Shown here one piece after another: positions 45,123 to 54,769 of a stretch of 64,000 nucleotides of DNA. The DNA lies in the NCBI GenBank assembly GCA_041749075.1, contig JBGTBY010000030.1:1-64000 (forward strand). Reading direction: 5' to 3'. Within the stretch, counting starts at the first letter, position 1. Every line of letters begins with the position of its first letter. The notes beneath the pieces were generated by a model that saw only the letters and a list, made by a program, of their open reading frames with translations, searched no databases and was not told where the DNA came from. The position numbers and the translations under genes were made by a program. The stretch comes from CAMTWZ01 sp041749075. Lineage in GTDB: Bacteria > Bacteroidota > Rhodothermia > Balneolales > HLUCCA01.

Positions 45123-46895
45123 ATGGTCATTCTTATCGCACTTTTATTCCAATTCTCTGAACCACCGGAGTGGGCACATCAAGCCGTCTGGTATCAAATT
45201 TTCGTGGAGCGGTTTCATAATGGCGACTCATCCAACGATCCCACCTTGAAAACCATTAAAGGCTCCTGGCCTCAAATTCAGCCGGAGGGCTGGACTGTCA
45301 CACCGTGGACCCACGATTGGTACGAGCAGGAAAAATGGGCCAAGGAAGCCAACTTCGATTTCTATACATCCGTGCAATTGCGACGTTATGGCGGTGATTT
45401 GAAAGGTGTGATCCAGAAATTACCCTATTTGGCAGATTTGGGCATCACAGCGATCTATCTGAATCCTCTGAACGATGCTCCATCCCTACATAAATATGAT
45501 GCGAGGCACTATCACCATATTGATGTGAATTTCGGATCCGATCCTCTGGGCGATCTCGCCGCCATCGCCACCGAAGATCCATCCGATCCGTCCACTTGGG
45601 TATGGACCATGGCTGACCTCGAGTTTTTAGATCTCATAGAGAAAGCGCATCGACTGGGAATTCGTGTGATTTTGGATGTATCGTGGAATCATACTGGTAT
45701 GACATTCTGGGCGTGGCAAGACATACTTGAAAAAGGCGAAGATTCGAAATTCGCCCATTGGTATACCATTGATTCGTTCGATCCATTGACCTACACGGGT
45801 TGGGCCGGCGTACCGGAGCTTCCAGAATTCAATCAATCATCCGGGAATCTGCCGGATGATGTGAAAGCGCATATTTTCGAGGTCACCCGTCGTTGGATGG
45901 ATCCCATGGGGAATGGGAATCTGGACTATGGATTGGACGGATTCCGTCTGGATGTGGCCGAGCTGGTTCCGATGGCCTTCTGGCGCGAGTACCGCACGTT
46001 TGTTCGCTCCATCAATCCGAATGCGTATCTCGTCGGTGAAGTGTGGTGGGAGAGTTGGCCAGACACCATGTTCGATCCCGCGCCATGGTTGCAGGGAGAT
46101 GTGTTTGATGCGGTTATGAATTACCGCTGGTATAAGCCATCACGTAGCTTTTTCGGCGATGCGCAACCTCGCATCCATACCACTTCCGAGTATGTGTCGC
46201 ATCTGGATTCCGTTGCGCGCGGTATCCCGTTGGCGAATCAACGCGCCATGATGAATCTGACAGCCAGCCATGATTCGGAGCGTTTCGGAACATCCATTCA
46301 AAACCCGAATCTGCCATACAAGTATCGGATGTCACCTCGCGAAACCCGGACCATGCGAATCGACAAACCCGACGCATGGACACGTCAGCTGCAAGAACTC
46401 ATCCTCATCCATCAATTCACCTATATCGGGGCGCCGCATATTTGGAACGGAGATGAATTCGGGATGTGGGGAGCCGACGATCCGGATATGCGCAAACCCA
46501 TCATATGGCCGGAACTGGAATTCACACCTGAATCTACACATCCCATGGGATTACCAAGGGCAAGGAACGAGGTGGTGGCCGACATGTCCCTGCATGCGTT
46601 TTACAAGACGTTGATTTCCATCCGCAGAATGAATCCGGCATTGACACGCGGGTCTGTGCGATATCTCACAACCGGATCTGACGAACAGGCATTGGCTTTT
46701 TTGAGGGAGACTGAAGGGAACACCGTTTTGGTCGTGTTCAACAATGCGTTGAGCGAACATGCCTTAAATGTGAAAGGGGCTCCAGATGGCACCTATGAAG
46801 ATGCGATCGACGGAACCCCTTTTCAGATTTCGGGAGGATCATTGGATTTGAAGCTCGAGGCGAAACGCGCTCGAATCCTCATCCGCCAACCTTGA
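45123..46895 (+). CDS. GH13 alpha-amylase family glycosidase
   Basis: A protein of about 590 residues with the GH13 catalytic barrel. Motifs are the N-terminal WYQIFVERFHNGD, region I DVSWNHTG, region II GFRLDVAEL (nucleophile Asp), region III YLVGEVWWES (acid/base Glu) and region IV TASHDSERFG (transition-state Asp). A C-terminal beta domain follows. It probably hydrolyses alpha-1,4-glucans or maltodextrins. An ATG at 45096 would overlap rnhB. From 45123 the N-terminus is hydrophobic (MVILIALLFQF) but has no clear cleavage site, so location is uncertain. It stops one base before the first OmpH gene (convergent). Confidence 0.9.
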   Translation: MVILIALLFQFSEPPEWAHQAVWYQIFVERFHNGDSSNDPTLKTIKGSWPQIQPEGWTVTPWTHDWYEQEKWAKEANFDFYTSVQLRRYGGDLKGVIQKLPYLADLGITAIYLNPLNDAPSLHKYDARHYHHIDVNFGSDPLGDLAAIATEDPSDPSTWVWTMADLEFLDLIEKAHRLGIRVILDVSWNHTGMTFWAWQDILEKGEDSKFAHWYTIDSFDPLTYTGWAGVPELPEFNQSSGNLPDDVKAHIFEVTRRWMDPMGNGNLDYGLDGFRLDVAELVPMAFWREYRTFVRSINPNAYLVGEVWWESWPDTMFDPAPWLQGDVFDAVMNYRWYKPSRSFFGDAQPRIHTTSEYVSHLDSVARGIPLANQRAMMNLTASHDSERFGTSIQNPNLPYKYRMSPRETRTMRIDKPDAWTRQLQELILIHQFTYIGAPHIWNGDEFGMWGADDPDMRKPIIWPELEFTPESTHPMGLPRARNEVVADMSLHAFYKTLISIRRMNPALTRGSVRYLTTGSDEQALAFLRETEGNTVLVVFNNALSEHALNVKGAPDGTYEDAIDGTPFQISGGSLDLKLEAKRARILIRQP

Positions 46896-46896
46896 C

Positions 46897-47430
46897 TCAC
46901 ATATTCAGACGGGCCATCACTTTGGTCGTGAGATTGTAACGGGTACGAACCTCTTCAGACACATAAATGATGAAAATATCGCCTTCGGTGGTCATGTCGT
47001 TCAAAACATAAGCAACGCCTTCTGCTTTGGCGACTTCTTCAATCGCAACTTGGACACGGGCCAGGATCTTGCCCATTTCTTCTTGCTCGATGCGGGCCAA
47101 TTCCTGATCGGCAGTTTGGCTGCGTTCCAGCAATTTGCGTGCTTCTTCACGAAGACGGGTTTCTTCTGCAGTAGCCGCATCAGGCGATAACACACCGGAT
47201 TCGATTTTCACTTGCAACTGCTGATTCGCTGTGCGAAGGCGGTTGTCTTCTGCGGTGAGTTCGCGCGTCACGCGCTCTCGGTAATTGTTCATGCGTTGTT
47301 GTGCGGAAGCGAATTCCGGCATGCGGCTGACGATGCCGTTCAATTCGACATACCCGACTTTGACATCTTGAGCGGTTAACGAACCGGCGACGAGCAAAAG
47401 GGCGATAGATAGGATGGTAGTGCGGATCAT
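46897..47430 (-). CDS. OmpH/Skp family periplasmic chaperone (third copy)
   Basis: A 177-residue protein with a signal peptide (ending LTAQ), a VKVGYVELNGIVSRMPEF start and a long coiled-coil middle (about 45-125). It closes with a beta strand region (GVAYVLNDMTTEGDIFIIYVS), the Skp jellyfish layout. Skp trimers hold unfolded outer-membrane proteins on the way to BamA. It lies 5 bases after the second copy. Confidence 0.88.
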   Translation of the reverse strand: MIRTTILSIALLLVAGSLTAQDVKVGYVELNGIVSRMPEFASAQQRMNNYRERVTRELTAEDNRLRTANQQLQVKIESGVLSPDAATAEETRLREEARKLLERSQTADQELARIEQEEMGKILARVQVAIEEVAKAEGVAYVLNDMTTEGDIFIIYVSEEVRTRYNLTTKVMARLNM

Positions 47431-47435
47431 ATGGA

Positions 47436-47969
47436 TTATTTCTTCATTTGGTCAATTATGCGCTGTGTGATATCGGTCGGCGTCTTGGACGCATCGGCGA
47501 TGAACAGCAACGGGAGTTGGTTGGCGGCAAGTTGTTGATTGAAGATGTAATCCAGCTTCAATTCGATGGCGATCGATTCGATGATGGTGTTCATTTCCAC
47601 CAATACGGGGCGCATCAGTTCGGATTGGCGACGCTGAATCAATTCGGGAATCCCTCGCTCCGCCTGTTGCAGTTCTGCAGCAACACGGCCTAGTCTGGCT
47701 TCTTCTTCACGTTGTTGGGCAACAGGCATCCCGCTTTGACGATTCTGATAGGCTTCAGCGGCTTGTTGAAATGCGACGTACCGACGCTCGAGATCGGTCT
47801 GTAGCTCACCTTGATAGTCGGCTAACCGACGCTCGACCGCTGCTTTCTCAGGTAGTGCATCAAGAACGGTTTGTGGGTTCACCAAACCGATGCGCAACTG
47901 CGCCATTCCGGCACTGCTGAACATCAAGACGGCGAATAACCCGAGAAGAATTTTTTTGTGATAGATCAT
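47436..47969 (-). CDS. OmpH/Skp family periplasmic chaperone (second copy)
   Basis: A 177-residue protein with signal peptide (ending GMAQ), LRIGLVNPQTVLDALPEKAA, a charged helical hairpin, and IAIELKLDYIFNQQ near the end. It resembles its two neighbours in length and layout but is well diverged in sequence, so the duplications are not recent. It is co-directional with bamA upstream. Confidence 0.88.
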   Translation of the reverse strand: MIYHKKILLGLFAVLMFSSAGMAQLRIGLVNPQTVLDALPEKAAVERRLADYQGELQTDLERRYVAFQQAAEAYQNRQSGMPVAQQREEEARLGRVAAELQQAERGIPELIQRRQSELMRPVLVEMNTIIESIAIELKLDYIFNQQLAANQLPLLFIADASKTPTDITQRIIDQMKK

Positions 47970-48026
47970 ATGAATTGGATGTAGTTGAAAAACGTGCGAA
48001 AAATAGGAATTCGTATGCTCTTTTCC

Positions 48027-48551
48027 TTAAGGCGTGGGATTGATCCCCAGTTCGAGCAATACCTCATCGCTGATGTTCCATTGGGAACGTGTGTATAGAA
48101 ATAGGAAGTCGCCAGAACGGTCGAATACGAAATCGAACCCATCCCTCTGGGCCACGACTTGGATCGCCTCCATCACGCGTCGTTGAATCGGTTCGAGCAA
48201 TTGGGTCTGTTGACGAAAATACTCGCCTTCCGGACCGAATCGGGATTGCTCGTATTGTGCCTTCGCGCGTTTCTTGGTTTGGATCTCCGTTTCCCGTTGT
48301 ACTCTGACCTCAGCGGTGAACAGGATTTCACGGGCACTGAATTCTTGCTCAAGTCGGTCGATTTCGACCTGCATCGCGGTCAGTTCCTGATTCCATTCAT
48401 TGACCAAGGTTCGTAGACGCTGATCCAAGCCTGTGTATTCAGGCAATTTGGACAAGATGTAATCGGAATCGACATAAGCCAATTTCTGGTTCTGTGCGGT
48501 CGCGATCATCGGCGCGATCAAGACGAAAGCCAAAAAAAGATAACGCGTCAT
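48027..48551 (-). CDS. OmpH/Skp family periplasmic chaperone (first copy)
   Basis: A 174-residue protein with signal peptide (ending ATAQ), KLAYVDSDYILSKLPEYTGL and a long coiled coil. A VAQRDGFDFVFDRSGDFLFLY strand region ends the Skp fold. The ATG at 48551 overlaps the bamA stop by one base, so it is translated with BamA. A longer frame upstream lies inside bamA and is rejected. Confidence 0.9.
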   Translation of the reverse strand: MTRYLFLAFVLIAPMIATAQNQKLAYVDSDYILSKLPEYTGLDQRLRTLVNEWNQELTAMQVEIDRLEQEFSAREILFTAEVRVQRETEIQTKKRAKAQYEQSRFGPEGEYFRQQTQLLEPIQRRVMEAIQVVAQRDGFDFVFDRSGDFLFLYTRSQWNISDEVLLELGINPTP

Positions 48552-50986
48552 CAGAATGGTGCTCCAATGTTGAACAGGAATTCCCATTTGCCTGGTTGAA
48601 CGAACTGAGAGCCTTCAACTCCGTCGTAACGGTAGCCATAACTCAGGTCGATCAGACCTAGTATCGGAAGGAAGAGCCGAACCCCAAAACCGCTGGAACG
48701 CTTGAGCGTGAACGGATCAAAATCACGGAATCCAAGGTAGGCATTCCCCGCTTCCGCGAACATGTAAGGAATGATCTGTACTTGGTCGTTTGATATCGCA
48801 GGATATCGCAACTCCGAATAATACTTGTTATAAATGGTACCACCCACTTCACGACCGTTCAGATAGGGAGAGATCGAACCACCGAAACCACCCGGATACC
48901 CTTTCAGGTCGATGTTCTCACGATAGAACGTCTGCTGTTGCTGAAGGGGTGTTCCACCAAGATAGAAGCGGCTGAATTGGCTCTTCTTGTCGTCGTCGAA
49001 CCATCCCAAAAATCCATACTCAAATCCGTTCGTGAAGACCAGCTTTCCTATAACGGGGATGTGGTTTTGGAACGCCGTATTGATCTTGTAGAATTGTTTG
49101 AACTCGGCCATTGGAGGAGCGAATTCACCTGCCAATGTGAATTTGGAACCAAACGAAGGTGAAATCGGATTATCAAGCGAGTTGCGTTCCAGAATCTGCT
49201 TCAATGAGATCATCGACGCGCGACCCGGACGAATGAATCCTTCCTGCGAGAACACATCGAACATCTGATAGTTCAATGTGGATGTATGCGTGAAATAATC
49301 ATCCGGCCATTGCAGACGGCGGCCATACGACACATAGGATGAGAACTGCTCATACTTCTGAGTGGTCGAGAATCGATAAAAGCTGTACGAGGAACCAAAT
49401 CCGAATGAGTTCGGGCGACCCATGAACCATGGCTCCATGAAGGAGAAGGAGTAGTTCCGATATCCACCACCCGTCACTTGAACACCAAGTGAGAGTTTTT
49501 GTCCGTCGCCACTTGGAAGCGGACTCCAAGCGCTCTTGTTGAACATATTCTGCGCTGAGAAGTTGTTGAAATTCACTCGGGTCGACAAAATGACTCCGAA
49601 CTGACGGCCGCCGAAGCCACCAGAGAATTCGAAGTTGTCGGTACTTACCGATTCATCCAATGCGAAATCCACATCCACGGTTTTGCGCTCGAAATTCGGA
49701 ACCAAATTCGGTGTGATTTTTTCCGGTGTGAAGTACCCTAAAGTGGCCAATTCACGAACGGTACGGATGATCGCGGTGCGATTGTAGTTTTGACCAGGGA
49801 CACTCCGGATCGTGCGACGAACCACATCATCATTCGTTTTCGTGTTCCCGCTGAACGTGACCGCGCGAACTTTGGCGATTTCATCTTCGGCGATGATGAA
49901 TTTGAGGTCGAGCTGGTTGTCCGGGGCCAAAATAATCTCATCACTGACCTGGAAGAACAGATAGCCCGCATCATGATACAAGCTGGTCACATCCGTGCTG
50001 TTCTTGTTCGCTTGAAGATTGCTCGTGAACTTTTCTTCGTTGAAAATGTCCCCTTCCTCAAAATCAAGTGCTTGGGTCAGCGCTTCCGCGGGATACAATG
50101 CGTTGCCTTCCCACGTGATGTTTCGAACCGTGTATTGGGGGCCTTCATAAACGGTGAGTTCAACTGCGATTCCTTCCTTGTTGCCGCGGTAATCGTAGGT
50201 GTATACGGTGTCGGATGTGACATGGAAATCCCGATATCCGTTTTTCTTGTACAAATTGACCAGGTTATCGAGCGCCGTTTCATATTTGTCTTGCTTGAAC
50301 AATTGGCGGGTGAGGCGCCACCAGGTGTTCACCTTGATTTCCTTCATCGTCTTGCGAAGTTTGCGATCCGAAAACGCCTCGTTTCCACTGATGGCGATCT
50401 TTTGGATCTGGATGCGGCGACCCAATTCGATATCAAACGTCAGATTCTGGCGGTTACGCAGGGTGTCGATCCTACCGAATTTATGCTCGATCTCAATATC
50501 GGCATATCCTTTCTCTTCATAATAGCGGCGGATGGTACCCTTGGCTTGAGCAATCATCGATTCGGTGATCGCAAAGCCGGATAACAGGTTCATTTTCTCA
50601 CGAAGCTCGCGACGTTGACCCCGACGCACCCCTGTGATGGTGTAATCATCCAAACGAGGTTGTTCCTTCACTCGGATTTCCAGCTCGATGCGATCGCCTA
50701 TGACAGCGATTTGAAAGATGTCGACTTCCGAAAAGAGTCCGGAGCGGTAGATTCGACGAACCGCATCGGCAATCTGTGGACCCGGGATCTGAACCACATC
50801 CCCCACATCCAAACTGGCGGATGCCAAGACGAAGGCTTGCGTTTGCACATCCGCACCGACCACTTGGATCGCTGCGATGGTGTACTGACGAGGTTGGTTC
50901 AGCGTCGGATCACTGATTTGGGCAAATGCCGAAACAGGAGACAGAACCAGTAAACAAATGGAAAGGAAGCGGGTAATCGGATTCAC
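48551..50986 (-). CDS. bamA: Outer-membrane protein assembly factor BamA
   Basis: An 811-residue Omp85 protein: signal peptide (1-23, ending AFAQ), five POTRA-like domains (about 33-430, with YTIAAIQVVGA, YTITGVRRGQR, IQKIAISGNEAFSDRKLRK, YTVRNITWEGNALYPAE and VRAVTFSGNTKTNDDVVR), then a 16-strand barrel ending in a Phe. It inserts barrel proteins into the outer membrane. The start is GTG. The order uppS-bamA-skp is typical of Bacteroidota-like genomes. Confidence 0.96.
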   Translation of the reverse strand: MNPITRFLSICLLVLSPVSAFAQISDPTLNQPRQYTIAAIQVVGADVQTQAFVLASASLDVGDVVQIPGPQIADAVRRIYRSGLFSEVDIFQIAVIGDRIELEIRVKEQPRLDDYTITGVRRGQRRELREKMNLLSGFAITESMIAQAKGTIRRYYEEKGYADIEIEHKFGRIDTLRNRQNLTFDIELGRRIQIQKIAISGNEAFSDRKLRKTMKEIKVNTWWRLTRQLFKQDKYETALDNLVNLYKKNGYRDFHVTSDTVYTYDYRGNKEGIAVELTVYEGPQYTVRNITWEGNALYPAEALTQALDFEEGDIFNEEKFTSNLQANKNSTDVTSLYHDAGYLFFQVSDEIILAPDNQLDLKFIIAEDEIAKVRAVTFSGNTKTNDDVVRRTIRSVPGQNYNRTAIIRTVRELATLGYFTPEKITPNLVPNFERKTVDVDFALDESVSTDNFEFSGGFGGRQFGVILSTRVNFNNFSAQNMFNKSAWSPLPSGDGQKLSLGVQVTGGGYRNYSFSFMEPWFMGRPNSFGFGSSYSFYRFSTTQKYEQFSSYVSYGRRLQWPDDYFTHTSTLNYQMFDVFSQEGFIRPGRASMISLKQILERNSLDNPISPSFGSKFTLAGEFAPPMAEFKQFYKINTAFQNHIPVIGKLVFTNGFEYGFLGWFDDDKKSQFSRFYLGGTPLQQQQTFYRENIDLKGYPGGFGGSISPYLNGREVGGTIYNKYYSELRYPAISNDQVQIIPYMFAEAGNAYLGFRDFDPFTLKRSSGFGVRLFLPILGLIDLSYGYRYDGVEGSQFVQPGKWEFLFNIGAPF

Positions 50987-51000
50987 GAAAAAAGTAACGT

Positions 51001-51798
51001 TCAGGTGACGGGAGTTATTTGCTCGGAAACCTTTCCGAAACGCCTTTCCCGTTTTTGATAGGATTGAATGGCTTGATAGAGTTCAGCACGTCTGAAATCG
51101 GGCCAGTAGGCTTGAGTGATATACAATTCTGAGTAGGCGAGCTGCCAGAGAAGAAAATTGCTGATCCGGAATTCACCGCTCGTGCGAATGATCAGATCCG
51201 GATCGGGGATGTCGGCTGTGACAAGTTCAGCTGTGATGAGAGCGTCGTTGATGTCTTCGGGTTGCAATTCGCCGTTTTGAACACGTTTTGCGATTTTTTT
51301 AACGGCTTGGGTGATGTCCCAACGACCCGAATAACTCAACGCCAGATTCAACTGCAGGCGGTCGTTGTCTTTGGTGAGGGCAATGGCTTCCCGAAGTTCC
51401 TTCTGGCAGATTTCCGGAAACCGCTCGATCTGGCCGATAGCCTGCAAACGGATGTTGTTTTCGTTCAACCGACGTGTTTCTTTGCGCAAACTTTGAACCA
51501 GAATCTGCATCAAGGCGGTGACCTCATCGGTCGGGCGATTCCAATTCTCAGTAGAAAATGTGTACAAGGTCAGATACTCGACGCCGAGTTGCGCGCAGGC
51601 TTCGGTGATATCGCGTACCGAATCCACTCCGGCTTGGTGGCCGAAAATCCGCATGCGGCCTTTGTCTTTCGCCCACCGACCATTTCCGTCCATGATCACC
51701 GCGATATGGCGCGGTATGTTCCCAATCTGTGTCAACGCATGTTGAGCATCGCGATCGGGTTCGGTCTGGGGTGAGTCGGTTAAGGTGTATACTTTCAA
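51001..51798 (-). CDS. uppS: Undecaprenyl diphosphate synthase (isoprenyl transferase)
   Basis: A 265-residue cis-prenyltransferase that makes the lipid carrier for peptidoglycan and polysaccharide. Motifs are HIAVIMDGNGRWAKDKG (catalytic Asp37), GHQAGVDSVRDI, LTLYTFSTENWNRP, LNLALSYSGRWDI, and DPDLIIRTSGEFRISNFLLW. It starts with TTG. It lies 14 bases upstream of bamA in the same direction. Its substrate comes from the pathway containing IspG. Confidence 0.96.
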   Translation of the reverse strand: MKVYTLTDSPQTEPDRDAQHALTQIGNIPRHIAVIMDGNGRWAKDKGRMRIFGHQAGVDSVRDITEACAQLGVEYLTLYTFSTENWNRPTDEVTALMQILVQSLRKETRRLNENNIRLQAIGQIERFPEICQKELREAIALTKDNDRLQLNLALSYSGRWDITQAVKKIAKRVQNGELQPEDINDALITAELVTADIPDPDLIIRTSGEFRISNFLLWQLAYSELYITQAYWPDFRRAELYQAIQSYQKRERRFGKVSEQITPVT

Positions 51799-51844
51799 AG
51801 TGGAATCTATAATCGGGTAAAATTAGGGCTTTATCACCCGATTC

Positions 51845-52327
51845 TCAAACGGAAAGACGACGAACCTGACTTAGGATATCGAGCATTTCCAACATGGTGG
51901 AAGCCGCCTCCGCACCTTTGTTGCCATGGCGTTCACCTGCCCTATCCATGGCTTGTTCCACGGTATCGGTCGTCAGCACGCCAAAGATCACGGGTTTTCC
52001 ATATCGGATGGAAAGGTCGCCGAGCCCTCTCGTGACTCCCATCGCCACATAATCGAAGTGGGGAGTATCGCCGCGGATGATCGCGCCGATGCCAATCACA
52101 CCGTCCACATTGCGTCGCTCCAACAAGGCTTGAGCCACGGTCGGAATTTCGAACGCGCCCGGACACTCCACCACGATGATGCGATCCTCACTCAATCCAT
52201 TCGCTAGCAGGATGTCCACCGCGCCGTCACGAAGGCGTTCGGTGATGAAACTGTTCCACTTCGCCATCACAATCGCGACGGTCGAATCGGACACATGCGC
52301 GGTGTTACCGCTGATGTTCATTGGCAT
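51845..52327 (-). CDS. ribH: 6,7-dimethyl-8-ribityllumazine synthase
   Basis: A 160-residue lumazine synthase, the penultimate step of riboflavin synthesis; subunits form icosahedral or pentameric shells. Motifs are VVECPGAFEIPTVAQALL, GIGAIIRGDTPHFDYVA (catalytic His) and PVIFGVLTTDTVEQAMDRAG. An ATG two codons downstream is also possible. It overlaps the PHP gene by 23 bases. Confidence 0.96.
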   Translation of the reverse strand: MPMNISGNTAHVSDSTVAIVMAKWNSFITERLRDGAVDILLANGLSEDRIIVVECPGAFEIPTVAQALLERRNVDGVIGIGAIIRGDTPHFDYVAMGVTRGLGDLSIRYGKPVIFGVLTTDTVEQAMDRAGERHGNKGAEAASTMLEMLDILSQVRRLSV

Positions 52328-53141
52328 AATCCATCCGTTCTAGGAATAAGGTCGATTCAGGTTCGGTCAAGGCCACCATCCCCATCAAGGTATGGTCTTC
52401 TGGTTTGTTTCCATGAAAATCCGATCCACCAGTAGGAATCAACTGGCACAACCGGGCATAATCAAGGTATTTCGAACGTAGGGCGGCATCGTGACTCGGA
52501 TGAATACATTCCAAGCCTTCCAATCCGGCCGAAACAAGAGATCTGAGTTCCAAAAATCCATACAAATTTCCCGGATGGGCCAATACCGTAAGCGCTCCAG
52601 CATCCCGAAACCGTCGGATCATGTCTGTCACGTCCGGAAATGGGGATGGGGCTTTGCGAGCGACCGTTACCAAATGCTGGTCGAACGCCGATTTAAGGGT
52701 CGAGACATGGCCCGCTTCCACCATCGCCTGTGCCACATGGACGCGACCGAGGGTAAAATGTCCGGCGGATGCAACCACATCATCGATATGGATGTCGATT
52801 CCGCGCTCTTTGAGCATCGACAATAATCCTTTGGCCCGATTGTAGCGGATCGTTTTTTGGGATTGAAGCACCTCGCGCATCAACGGATGATCGGGCGACA
52901 ATCCGTAAATAAGCAGATGGCAATCTCGCCCTTTCAGGGATGTCGAAAGTTCCACACCATACATCAGATTCATGCCCAAAGCCGCTGCAGCAGGAACCGC
53001 TTCGGGATAGGCCTCCATCGAATCATGATCGGTAATCGACACATGCGTCAATCCCGCCTTCTTTGCAAAATCCAAAACCACCGCCGGTGTATACGCCCCG
53101 TCGGAATAACGGGTGTGCAGATGAAAATCGCCCTTCACCAT
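52305..53141 (-). CDS. PHP domain phosphoesterase
   Basis: A 278-residue metal-dependent hydrolase of the polymerase-and-histidinol-phosphatase type. The metal sites are in DFHLHTRYSDG, HVSITDHDSMEAY, LTVLAHPGNLYG and GGSDFHGNKPED. Close relatives are RNase AM/5'-3' exonuclease-type (YciV) enzymes that remove nucleotides from RNA ends or hydrolyse pAp; the substrate here is not proven. It overlaps the S41 protease gene by one base. Confidence 0.88.
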   Translation of the reverse strand: MVKGDFHLHTRYSDGAYTPAVVLDFAKKAGLTHVSITDHDSMEAYPEAVPAAAALGMNLMYGVELSTSLKGRDCHLLIYGLSPDHPLMREVLQSQKTIRYNRAKGLLSMLKERGIDIHIDDVVASAGHFTLGRVHVAQAMVEAGHVSTLKSAFDQHLVTVARKAPSPFPDVTDMIRRFRDAGALTVLAHPGNLYGFLELRSLVSAGLEGLECIHPSHDAALRSKYLDYARLCQLIPTGGSDFHGNKPEDHTLMGMVALTEPESTLFLERMDYANEHQR

Positions 53142-54769
53142 CAGGGTGAGCCTTTCAGCAGAGCGGAGTAGCGGTTCGAATCCTTGAAAAGGTTTAAGGC
53201 TTCGATGATGGATGGATCCGATTCGATGCGTTTGCGGGTCAATGCGGTCGCACCGAGATAACGCGATAGGATTTCGTCATGCAATTCGGCGCGAATGAGG
53301 TCATTCAGGCGCACAAAGTCTTGCTCGCGAAGGCGGGTGAGCTCGTCTTCCATCCGCTTCCACACCTCAGGATATTTTTGAAGCTCGGTTTCGGGTATCG
53401 AGGAACGGATGTCTGCCAACTGAGCCATCTGGCGGGTTTGATACGTGAAGGATTCGGCCACAAGCCAATCTCTGAATTGTTTATAGACTGCTTCAGACAA
53501 TCTCTCATCTGAATAGGTCTCATTTTTGGCACGAAACTCATTGGCGAATCGGAAATAGTACCCTGAATTTCGCAATTCGAGATCCAGTCGCTCGGTAGCG
53601 GGTTCTTTCAGCCAGACATCCGGATCGATTCCGAGTCCGTCTTTCACATCGCGACCATTTTTGGTCTTGAAGGTGGTTCGGAGCGAATCTGGCATCACAC
53701 TCGCATCCCGACCATCATGCAAATACTGCAGCGATTGGATGGATCGGCCAGATGGGGTGTAATACCGCGAGACCGTCAATTTCAAGGAGACATTGTACGA
53801 CAACGGACGCACGATCTGTACCAGGCCTTTCCCGAAACTGCGATCACCCAAGATCACGGCACGATCGAGATCTTGCAAAGCTCCAGCCACGATTTCAGAG
53901 GAGGATGCGCTTCCACCGTTTTGGAGAACGATCAGCGGTCCGTTGAAAAACACGGGTTCTGAGGTCAAATACTGATTTCGATCTTCTTCAGCACGACCCA
54001 CGGTTTTCACCACAAGTTGGCGAGGTGGCACGAATTGATCCACCAAGCGAACGGCTTCATCCAACAAACCGCCGGGATTGTTTCTCAAATCCAGAATTAA
54101 GGATCGGATTGGAGCCTGAGCCATAAGTGTGGTCAGCGCTTCACGAATTTCATTTGTGGCATTGAATCCGAAGCGGGAAAGCGACACATAAGCCACGCCT
54201 TGGGCCTGGTCGATCCACCCCGCATAGGCCACGTTGGTCATCTCTACCCGCTGACGTGTCAGCAAAAAGTCGATGGGGTCATCGATGCCGCTGCGTCGCA
54301 ACGTGACCGTCACCGTCGTTCCGACCTCTCCTTTCAACAAATTGTATAAATCTTGGACGGCATATCCTTCCACATCCACACCATCGATCGAATGGATGAC
54401 ATCCCCCGCGCGGACTCCCTTTTCAAACGCGGAATACCCTTCCATCGGCGCAATGATGACAAGTTGGTTGCCACGTGCGCCTACTTCGATGCCAACGCCG
54501 GTATACGTTCCGGTCATCATCATATCCATCACGGCGTCATCGCCGTCATCCAATAGAACCGTGTACGGATCCAGCAATTCGAGCATCGCATTGATGCCGT
54601 TGCGCAACATCACGCCTGCTTCGACATCATCCACATACCGGCGGGACACCTCACTATAGACTTCGCTATACAGAGTGAGGTTCTTTTTGACTTCGAAATA
54701 ACGGTCGGCTTGCCAGAATAAAATTCCGACCACAAACAAGGATGCGAATACGAGTCTGTAGCGTGTCAT
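53141..54769 (-). CDS. C-terminal processing peptidase, S41 family
   Basis: A 542-residue periplasmic protease with an N-terminal membrane anchor (about 6-20). A PDZ domain (about 88-170, GTYTGVGIEVGARG) is followed by the S41 catalytic domain: LILDLRNNPGGLLDEAV, the Ser motif NGGSASSSEIVAGALQD (within 287-291) and Lys314 in RSFGKGLVQ. Such CtpA-like enzymes trim envelope proteins and some lipoproteins. It is one base from the transglycosylase gene, which suggests joint control of peptidoglycan enzymes. Confidence 0.95.
   Translation of the reverse strand: MTRYRLVFASLFVVGILFWQADRYFEVKKNLTLYSEVYSEVSRRYVDDVEAGVMLRNGINAMLELLDPYTVLLDDGDDAVMDMMMTGTYTGVGIEVGARGNQLVIIAPMEGYSAFEKGVRAGDVIHSIDGVDVEGYAVQDLYNLLKGEVGTTVTVTLRRSGIDDPIDFLLTRQRVEMTNVAYAGWIDQAQGVAYVSLSRFGFNATNEIREALTTLMAQAPIRSLILDLRNNPGGLLDEAVRLVDQFVPPRQLVVKTVGRAEEDRNQYLTSEPVFFNGPLIVLQNGGSASSSEIVAGALQDLDRAVILGDRSFGKGLVQIVRPLSYNVSLKLTVSRYYTPSGRSIQSLQYLHDGRDASVMPDSLRTTFKTKNGRDVKDGLGIDPDVWLKEPATERLDLELRNSGYYFRFANEFRAKNETYSDERLSEAVYKQFRDWLVAESFTYQTRQMAQLADIRSSIPETELQKYPEVWKRMEDELTRLREQDFVRLNDLIRAELHDEILSRYLGATALTRKRIESDPSIIEALNLFKDSNRYSALLKGSP

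Noticed and set aside
49790..50584. 264-codon open frame antisense to the POTRA region of bamA
   Set aside because: Shadow of bamA; no start context or domain.
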